Shown here: one piece after another, positions 1-4,769 of the stretch
Layout of the letters: the number at the start of each line of letters is the position of its first letter
Position numbering within the stretch: the first letter of the stretch is position 1
Assembly (NCBI GenBank): GCA_934255105.1
Contig: CAKQNH010000385.1
Location: 1-5,529, forward strand
Direction of reading: 5' to 3'
DNA from: an uncultured Pirellulaceae bacterium
Lineage (GTDB): Bacteria; Planctomycetota; Planctomycetia; Pirellulales; Pirellulaceae
Length of the DNA: 5,529 nucleotides
The notes under the pieces: generated by a model
What the model was told of the DNA's origin: nothing
The model's database searches: none
What the model saw: the letters and a program-made list of their open reading frames with translations, nothing else
Position numbers and translations under genes: made by a program

Positions 1-21
1 GCTCGTCGGCCAGTGCGTACG

Positions 22-49
22 GCAGCGGCCCGCTGCTCTAAAGTAGAGC
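22..49. repeat. Two abutting, mutually competing inverted repeats
   Basis: GCAGCG (22-27) pairs with CGCTGC (31-36) around a 3-base loop. GCTCTA (35-40) pairs with TAGAGC (44-49) around the loop AAG. The hairpins share bases 35-36, so both cannot form completely at once. No T-run follows on the plus strand, so a classical intrinsic terminator is not supported. The heptamer CGGCCAG flanks the structure as a direct repeat at 7-13 and 52-58. It could be the end of an upstream transcript or a dispersed intergenic element. Confidence 0.4.
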
Positions 50-234
50 TACGGCCAGAGTACGAAGTCGAAGCAGGCAGGTGGTCATCATCTGGTTCTC
101 CGTGAGATCGATAGCAGAGTCAAAGCGGGAAGTGCAGGGGGGAGCAGCCAGTCGCCTTCTTAGGGCATCGCAAGGCTGTACAGTGCATAAGCGCCAGCAC
201 CAGACATGGTACACTATCAGTATTCATCATGCTG

Positions 235-239
235 AAAGG
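235..239 (+). promoter_or_regulatory. Ribosome binding site for the M23 peptidase gene
   Basis: AAAGG ends six bases before the GTG at 246, which is good Shine-Dalgarno spacing. It decides in favour of GTG 246 over the in-frame GTG at 81, because the translation from 246 opens directly with a signal peptide. The ATG at 229-231 is out of frame. Confidence 0.6.
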
Positions 240-245
240 TTAACC

Positions 246-1775
246 GTGAAGATTCCTATACGAGCAATAATTCCTATACGAGCAATATTCGCCTTGGCAC
301 TTATCTGCTTGCCGGCGACTCACGTTCCCGCTGGCGAAGACGCGGCGGCCATCGCGCAGTCTATAGAACCACTCTTGCGCGCGGTCGACCTGGACATCGG
401 CGAGTCGGCGGAGGTAACCCTGTCCGATGGCTCGCAGGCTACCATCAGATTACTCGCCCTCGAAGAGACTCGAGATAACGCATTGCAGGCCGTGCGCCGC
501 GCCGAGGTAACTATCGAGGTCAACGGGCAGCGGGGTCAGCTCGTTTCGGCTACGTATCACCTGCCCCAGACCATAGGCGGCGTGCAAGTCGACTGCCCAG
601 TAACCAGCGGTTATAACGACAAAGGCACTCCAGCCTCCTGGGGACTCGATAAAGCCGCCAGGTTCCGACTCTGGCCAGCCCGTTCACCGCTAGTCCGCCC
701 TGAAACGTTTGTCTATCCCGTCAAGCAGAAGTGGTTTGCTACCGACACGCAAATGGCCAATGACCCGGTGTACGTGGATGGTGGCGAGCGGGCGGGCAAA
801 CAACAGATTTATTATCACAGTGGTCTGGATATTGGCGGTAGCGAAGGACTGGTCGAAGTGATTGCAGCTACCGAAGGCCTGGTGGTCTCGGTAGGCGATG
901 AGGTGCTCGCAGGGCATCGCGACGATACGCCCGTAGCCCCCCGCTACGATGTGGTCTACTTGGTCGATGGTCGCGGATGGTATTACCGCTATAGCCATTT
1001 GAAAGAAATTGATTCTCAGTTGGTCCCAGGCCGCATTGTGCCCCAAGGTGCCCGCATCGGTCTGCTGGGAAAAGAGGGTGGCAGCGGTGGTTGGTCCCAT
1101 CTGCACTTTGAAATCAAGTGTCGCCAGCCATCTGGGAAGTGGGGCACACAAGAGGGCTATGGATTTTTATGGGAGTCGTATGTGCGGCAATATCAACCCG
1201 AGATCATCGCCGTAGCCCGCCCACACCACGTGATTTTTTCCGGCGAGAGCGTGACGCTCGATGGCACCCGCTCCTGGAGCCGCTCTGGAGAAATCGCTGG
1301 CTACCACTGGCAGTGCGGCGATGGTACCACCGCCTCGACCCCACTTTTCCTACGGACATACGACAAGCCCGGACGCTACTGCGAAGTACTGCGGGTGAGC
1401 GACCAGGCCGGACACGTGAGCTACGATTTTGCCCCCGTGGTGGTTATCGACCGCGCGCACCCAAACCGCCTCGTCCCCTCGATTAGTGCCAATTATTTTC
1501 CCACCCAAGACATCCAGCCCGGTATGCCCCTGACATTCAAAGTCCGGACTTTCAACACCAGGCATGGTGGTGAGCAATGGGACTTCGGGGATGGCACCGC
1601 AACTGTAGAAGTCAAGTCCGACGGCAATGCCGTTGTCCACGCGGCGGATGGTTACGCGGCGACCACGCACAGCTTTGCCCAGCCAGGGGACTACGTGGTG
1701 CGGGTCAGTCACACCGACGAGCACGGTGTACCGGCCATCGGACATCTCTACGTCCACGTTGCCGAGGCTAGGTAG
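246..1775 (+). CDS. Secreted M23-family metallopeptidase with two PKD domains
   Basis: This is a zinc metallopeptidase of the LytM/lysostaphin fold; family members cut peptide cross-links, usually in peptidoglycan. The GTG start at 246 gives 509 residues. Residues 1-30 form a signal peptide (basic start, hydrophobic FALALICLPA, likely cut near A29/G30). Residues about 31-150 are a beta-rich region I do not recognise. The M23 domain covers about 170-310 and has the full set: H191 and D195 (HSGLD), H251 (YSHL), H285 and H287 (HLHFE). In LytM the equivalents of H191, D195 and H287 bind zinc, and H251 and H285 are catalytic. Two PKD-type beta-sandwiches follow: about 324-405 with WQCGDGT (W355), and about 407-506 with WDFGDGT (W445) and a closing PGDYVVRV strand. 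C357 and C379 in the first PKD could form a disulfide. PKD domains suggest binding to a surface or polymer. All active-site residues are intact, so it is probably an active enzyme; the substrate is unknown. The product is exported to the periplasm or outside the cell. Confidence 0.9.
   Translation: MKIPIRAIIPIRAIFALALICLPATHVPAGEDAAAIAQSIEPLLRAVDLDIGESAEVTLSDGSQATIRLLALEETRDNALQAVRRAEVTIEVNGQRGQLVSATYHLPQTIGGVQVDCPVTSGYNDKGTPASWGLDKAARFRLWPARSPLVRPETFVYPVKQKWFATDTQMANDPVYVDGGERAGKQQIYYHSGLDIGGSEGLVEVIAATEGLVVSVGDEVLAGHRDDTPVAPRYDVVYLVDGRGWYYRYSHLKEIDSQLVPGRIVPQGARIGLLGKEGGSGGWSHLHFEIKCRQPSGKWGTQEGYGFLWESYVRQYQPEIIAVARPHHVIFSGESVTLDGTRSWSRSGEIAGYHWQCGDGTTASTPLFLRTYDKPGRYCEVLRVSDQAGHVSYDFAPVVVIDRAHPNRLVPSISANYFPTQDIQPGMPLTFKVRTFNTRHGGEQWDFGDGTATVEVKSDGNAVVHAADGYAATTHSFAQPGDYVVRVSHTDEHGVPAIGHLYVHVAEAR
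252..287 (+). repeat. Perfect 18-bp in-frame tandem duplication in signal-peptide codons
   Basis: The 18-base unit at 252-269 is repeated exactly at 270-287. It encodes IPIRAI twice in a row, immediately after MK and before the hydrophobic core FALALIC. One copy alone would give a normal-looking signal peptide, MKIPIRAIFALALIC. The identity at third codon positions points to a recent slippage or duplication event. The effect is a longer amino-terminal region with two arginines instead of one. Confidence 0.9.
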
Positions 1776-1815
1776 TTAAGTCGCTATGTAGTTAAGTCGT
1801 TAAGTCGTTAGGCCG
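1772..1815 (+). repeat. Short direct repeats (TTAAGTCG) starting in the peptidase stop codon
   Basis: GTAGTTAAGTCG occurs at 1772-1783 and 1788-1799, separated by CTAT. The core TTAAGTCG recurs directly at 1800-1807, followed by a degenerate copy TTAGGCCG at 1808-1815. The first copy includes the TAG stop codon (1773-1775). The array is too short and irregular for a CRISPR and is best seen as a slippage-prone microsatellite-like tract. Function is unknown. Confidence 0.75.
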
Positions 1816-1829
1816 AGTAGGTAGCCGCG

Positions 1830-1850
1830 CGCGCCGCATTTGGCGGCGTG
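1830..1850 (+). terminator. GC-rich hairpin after the M23 gene, possible terminator
   Basis: CGCCGC (1832-1837) pairs with GCGGCG (1843-1848) around ATTTG. A G-T and a C-G pair extend the stem to 8 bp. It lies 55 bases past the stop codon. The T-rich stretch TTCTTTTCGTCGT only starts about 15 bases further on, so it is not a textbook intrinsic terminator. It may act with Rho or simply stabilise the transcript end. Confidence 0.35.
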
Positions 1851-1884
1851 AGGCCGCTCGACCATTCTTTTCGTCGTACAGTAC

Positions 1885-1911
1885 TTGCGGAAGAAAAGAC
1901 CAAACTATGAT
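1885..1911 (+). promoter_or_regulatory. Possible promoter upstream of the GH-like gene
   Basis: TATGAT (1906-1911) matches the sigma-70 -10 consensus at five of six positions. TTGCGG (1885-1890) is a poor -35 match with a short 15-base spacer. It lies in the only intergenic gap before the GH-like gene. The distance to the start codon would allow a leader of roughly 80-110 bases. Weak evidence from sequence alone. Confidence 0.25.
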
Positions 1912-1926
1912 CGCTATAGCGTACAT
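1907..1926. promoter_or_regulatory. Interrupted palindrome overlapping the possible -10 box
   Basis: The core CGCTATAGCG (1912-1921) is a perfect 10-bp palindrome. After two mismatched positions on each side it is flanked by ATG (1907-1909) and its complement CAT (1924-1926). That makes 16 of 20 positions symmetrical. It overlaps the TATGAT box, a position suited to a dimeric repressor. No known operator is recognised, so this is a candidate only. Confidence 0.3.
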
Positions 1927-2029
1927 GCGGCGCAGCCCGAACAGACAACCATGCTAGCGAGAGATTCTATCAATAAGCCAATCCACGATAAATCATTGGC
2001 TTCTGCGGCAAGGGACAGCATTCTGCCTC

Positions 2030-3439
2030 GTGGCCGTCCTGCTGACAGTGAGTCAAGGCATTGCAGGTGAAGCCACAGGGCCACTCCGCGTGCATCCCAC
2101 CAATCCACGTTATTTTACGGACGGGACGAAGAGTCCGGACGGCTCTTTACGGGCGGTCTATCTGACTGGATCGCACACTTGGAGTAGCCTCCAGGATGGG
2201 GGCATCATCGATCCACCGCCCGCTTTTGACTACACAGGCTACCTGGATTTTTTGCAGAAGCACCAGCACAATTTCATTCGTCTATGGCGGTCGGAGCAAA
2301 TGCATGCGGCATCCGTGGGCAATAATCCGCCCCGCTATTATGCTCCGCACCCCTGGCTGCGCACGGGCCCCAACAACGCTTTAGATGGCAAACCTCGGTT
2401 TGATTTGAGCCAGTTCAACGAGGCCTACTTCGAACGATTGCGCGGCCGAGTAATCGCCGCCAGGAAGCGGGGTATTTACGTGTCCATCATGCTGTTCGAG
2501 GGTTGGGCTCTAACGTTCGCATCTTGGGACGACCAGCCCTTCAATGCTCACAACAACGTCCAAGGAATCAACGGCGATCCAGACGGAGATGGCAAGGGAC
2601 TGGAGATTCAGATGCTGGCTACCGCCGCAGTCACCGCCGCTCAGGAGGCCTACGTGCGGAAGGTCATCGACACAGTCAACGATCTTGACAACGTCCTCTA
2701 CGAGATTTCCAATGAATCGCGTCTGCTCGCCCCCACAAGCAGCACAAAAGAATGGCAATACCATTTCATTCGTTTCATCAAAGAATACGAAGCGGGTAAG
2801 CCCTGCCAACACCCAGTGGGTATGACATCTCAAGGTTACGGCGGCGGGGACGATTCGGAGATCCTTTTTGAAAGTGCGGCTGACTGGATTTCACCCAACC
2901 CCGACAAATACGACTACAGGAAGAATCCGCCGGCAAGTGACGGCAGGAAGGTGATCCTGCTGGACACGGACCATCTGTGGGGAATTGGAGGAGATCAGGC
3001 GTGGGTCTGGAAAAGCTTCCTGCGAGGATATAACCCGATCTGGATGGACCCCTACGATCGAAGCTATAACGGCACTGACAACACATGGGGCCCTAAATTG
3101 CCGGACGATGCGGAAGATGTACGACGCAATTTAGGCTACGCGCTGACTTACGCGAAGAGGATGAACCTGGCGGCGATGACACCTCAGGAAACGCTTTCCA
3201 CGACCCACTACTGCCTTGCTGCGACTGGCCGTGAATACCTAGTCTATCTCCCCGACGGCGGAGAGGTAACGGTGGACCTCACGGCCACCAAAGGCGAGCT
3301 GGCTGTCGAGTGGATGCAGCCAGTTGACGGTACTATCTCGTTTGGTGAGCCCGCCCCTGGCGGTGGAAAACGGCACTTCAAAGCTCCCTTCACGGGTGAC
3401 GCCGTGCTCTACATCGCAAACAAGAACGAGCACCCATGA
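2030..3439 (+). CDS. GH-A-like TIM-barrel protein with C-terminal 'collagen-binding'-type domain
   Basis: Probable exported glycoside hydrolase of a planctomycete-rich family related to GH5/GH140-like barrels. From GTG 2030 it has 469 residues. The barrel spans about 15-380: GSHTW (47-51), NFIRLWRSEQ (81-90), FEGW (E157), YEISNES with the Asn-Glu pair N228-E229 typical of the clan GH-A acid/base, VILLDTDHLWG (D312, D314, H315, W317), and a WVWKSFLRGYNPIWMDPYD segment at 325-343. Where a beta-7 nucleophile Glu is expected, the sequence has Asp. Residues 183-192 (DPDGDGKGLE) resemble a calcium-binding loop. Residues about 384-469 (YCLA, then GREYLVYLPDGG) match the small beta domain labelled 'putative collagen-binding domain of a collagenase' in Pfam; this does not make it a collagenase. 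The start is doubtful: only the last half of a signal peptide (AVLLTVSQGIAG) is included, while the frame stays open upstream to 1958 and adds MRQGTAFCL-type sequence if CTG 2003 is used. AAGGGA at 2010-2015 lies 14 bases before the GTG, which is rather far. Substrate unknown. Confidence 0.8.
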   Translation: MAVLLTVSQGIAGEATGPLRVHPTNPRYFTDGTKSPDGSLRAVYLTGSHTWSSLQDGGIIDPPPAFDYTGYLDFLQKHQHNFIRLWRSEQMHAASVGNNPPRYYAPHPWLRTGPNNALDGKPRFDLSQFNEAYFERLRGRVIAARKRGIYVSIMLFEGWALTFASWDDQPFNAHNNVQGINGDPDGDGKGLEIQMLATAAVTAAQEAYVRKVIDTVNDLDNVLYEISNESRLLAPTSSTKEWQYHFIRFIKEYEAGKPCQHPVGMTSQGYGGGDDSEILFESAADWISPNPDKYDYRKNPPASDGRKVILLDTDHLWGIGGDQAWVWKSFLRGYNPIWMDPYDRSYNGTDNTWGPKLPDDAEDVRRNLGYALTYAKRMNLAAMTPQETLSTTHYCLAATGREYLVYLPDGGEVTVDLTATKGELAVEWMQPVDGTISFGEPAPGGGKRHFKAPFTGDAVLYIANKNEHP

Positions 3440-3550
3440 AGATAAACCAAGCCTTGCCCCTCAATCCACACCAAACTGGCAACACATGCTGTTCAGAAAC
3501 CGAACGAGGGACGCAGACGAAATAGCTCGCGGGTAGATCGCACCTCATCT

Positions 3551-3595
3551 AAACGGCTCGCTTTCGGGCGATGACTCGCGCCAGGCCCGCCGTTT
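3551..3595. terminator. Inverted repeat, possible terminator of the GH-like gene
   Basis: AAACGGC (3551-3557) pairs with GCCGTTT (3589-3595), a 7-bp perfect stem. Inside the 31-base loop, GGCG (3567-3570) can pair with CGCC (3579-3582). The A-rich left end and T-rich right end would suit termination from either side, but the T-run is only three bases. It lies about 110 bases after the stop codon. Confidence 0.3.
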
Positions 3596-3677
3596 CGCGT
3601 TGAGTTTCAATTGTGGACGTCCCGCCTTTAAACCGGCAGGTCCCGTGTGCTAGTCGACTTTGTTAGATTCATGGTGT

Positions 3678-3682
3678 AGGAG
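3678..3682 (+). promoter_or_regulatory. Candidate ribosome binding site for the EEP gene
   Basis: AGGAG lies 13 bases before ATG 3696, which is longer than ideal. It still favours ATG 3696 over ATG 3750, which has no purine-rich stretch at a suitable distance. Confidence 0.4.
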
Positions 3683-3695
3683 CGGAAACTGACCT

Positions 3696-4769
3696 ATGAA
3701 AAAACTGCCCCACTACTGTAGCACGAACTCCAACATCGGATCTGCCTTCATGCGGCGCGTGGCCTTGTATCTCGCCCTCGCAATTCTAACGACTGCAGCA
3801 ACCAGCCCTATCGCCCGTGGTCAGCCTTACGATGCAGCACCGCAACAACTGCGAGTCATGACTTGGAATGTCGAATGGATGTTCGATGACAACCCGGCAG
3901 ATAATCGCAGCTCGCTGGCCATCGACCAGTCCGCACCATCACAGGCTTATTGGCACGCGAAACGCGATGGCGTAGCAGCCGTCTTGGCCAAGCACCGGCC
4001 TGAAATCATCGCCTTGCAAGAGATCGAAAGCGAGCACACGCTCGCGGAGATCACCGCACGACTGAAAACGAAACATGGCCTGACGTATCGTGGTGCGTTC
4101 ATCCCAGGCAGCGATCACTTTACGGAGCAGGATGTGGGACTGTTAGTCCGCCATGGCCTGGTCAACTATCGTCGCCATGAACAATCTAAGCGGATGTATG
4201 ACAGCCAACAGTTCTACAGCCTATCGAAACATCTGCTCGGCGAATTCCGCTGGGACAACGTAGACAGTCCGCTAACAGTGATGACGATTCACTTGCGAGC
4301 TACCCCCCAGGCCGAAGACATCCGCATCAAACAAGCTCGCTTGGCGCTGCACTGGCTGACGCCTCAATTGGAATCCGGTCAGGACGTGATCTTGCTAGGT
4401 GATTTCAATACGGAACATGTTGTCGGCGAGCCCGAGGCGCAGGCGGTTGCGGCCAGCGAAATTGCAGCCATTGCCAACGGCGGAGAGACCGCTCACATGG
4501 TCGATCTGCTCACCTATCTCCCTGTTCCAGCCCAACCGACTCATGCGTTTTTGAAAAAACAGTTCGATCGCATTCTGGTCAGCCAGAGTTTGACGACCGA
4601 CGATCCTGGCGAGGACTGGTGCTTTGCGAAGATCGAGATCTTCGATGATGCGATCGTTCGCGGCCAGCGCGACGGTTATGAGCATTGGTCGCAACGACTA
4701 ACGCTCAGCATCGACGAGTTCGATTTGAGCGACCACCATCCTGTCATGGCTACTTTTGAATTGCGGTAA
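3696..4769 (+). CDS. Secreted endonuclease/exonuclease/phosphatase (EEP) family protein
   Basis: Member of the DNase I-like metal-dependent phosphodiesterase superfamily, which includes nucleases, sphingomyelinases and inositol phosphatases. From ATG 3696 it has 357 residues. The EEP domain fills about 52-357 with the expected motifs in order: MTWNVEW (N58), LQEIES (E109, metal ligand), MTIHLRA (H199), LLGDFNTE (D236 and N238), FDRILVS (D291) and SDHHPV (D346 and H347). By family comparison these cover the metal-binding and catalytic set, so it should be active. Export is predicted: MRRVALYLALAILTTAATSPIARG (residues 19 onward) is a standard signal peptide, probably cut near residue 42. ATG 3750 would give exactly this signal peptide, whereas ATG 3696 adds 18 residues but has the better ribosome binding site. 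The 'WNVEW' subtype suggests an extracellular nuclease, but the substrate cannot be fixed from sequence. Its last 20 bases overlap the convergent transglutaminase-like gene. Confidence 0.88.
   Translation: MKKLPHYCSTNSNIGSAFMRRVALYLALAILTTAATSPIARGQPYDAAPQQLRVMTWNVEWMFDDNPADNRSSLAIDQSAPSQAYWHAKRDGVAAVLAKHRPEIIALQEIESEHTLAEITARLKTKHGLTYRGAFIPGSDHFTEQDVGLLVRHGLVNYRRHEQSKRMYDSQQFYSLSKHLLGEFRWDNVDSPLTVMTIHLRATPQAEDIRIKQARLALHWLTPQLESGQDVILLGDFNTEHVVGEPEAQAVAASEIAAIANGGETAHMVDLLTYLPVPAQPTHAFLKKQFDRILVSQSLTTDDPGEDWCFAKIEIFDDAIVRGQRDGYEHWSQRLTLSIDEFDLSDHHPVMATFELR

Larger units (their letters stand above)
1..245. other. Leader region with no convincing gene
   Basis: No reading frame here looks like a real gene. 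On the plus strand, two frames open at the left edge stop within about 45 bases (TAA at 39-41, TAG at 44-46). The third runs to a TGA at 103-105 with a low-complexity Ser/Arg-rich translation. Any of them could be the tail of an upstream gene, but none has a recognisable motif. The frame of the downstream peptidase is open back to a GTG at 81. That extension reads as non-coding, because a ribosome binding site and signal peptide begin at 246. Two small inverted repeats lie near the left end and are listed separately. No convincing sigma-70 promoter is visible. Confidence 0.5.
3440..3695. other. Intergenic gap between the GH-like and EEP genes
   Basis: No gene is supported here. It holds the inverted repeat at 3551-3595 and a weaker one at 3621-3640 (CCCGCC and GGCAGG around TTTAAACC, one mismatch). 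A ribosome binding site candidate lies near the right end. No clear -35/-10 pair is visible, although TTGAGT (3600-3605) and TTTAAA (3627-3632) are present with an overlong spacer. Confidence 0.5.

Noticed and set aside
177..215. TGTACA and TACACT as a promoter for the M23 gene
   Set aside because: The 27-base spacer is far too long, and each box matches consensus at only four positions.
81..245. N-terminal extension of the M23 protein from GTG 81
   Set aside because: The extension has no domain character, and a ribosome binding site plus signal peptide start at 246.
306..308. M23 protein as a lipoprotein because of the Cys (C21) in its signal peptide
   Set aside because: The residues before the Cys (ALI) do not form a lipobox, which needs a small residue at -1.
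690..1151. 153-codon antisense frame inside the M23 gene
   Set aside because: It lies opposite the conserved catalytic domain, has no recognisable motif, and is a shadow of the real gene.
1350..1757. 135-codon antisense frame inside the PKD region
   Set aside because: It mirrors the PKD coding sequence, with no ribosome binding site or motif.
1772..1815. CRISPR array
   Set aside because: The repeat units are only 8-12 bases, with spacers of 0-4 bases.
1885..2070. Small 61-codon frame from TTG 1885 before the GH-like gene
   Set aside because: Charged, motif-free translation without a ribosome binding site. Kept only as part of the possible frameshift argument from ATG 1951.
3209..3436. Calling the GH-like protein a collagenase from its C-terminal domain
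   Set aside because: The Pfam name is historical, and the catalytic part is a GH-A-like barrel with no peptidase motif.
3324..3536. 70-codon frame crossing the end of the GH-like gene
   Set aside because: Most of it overlaps the conserved C-terminal domain in another frame; no motif or ribosome binding site.
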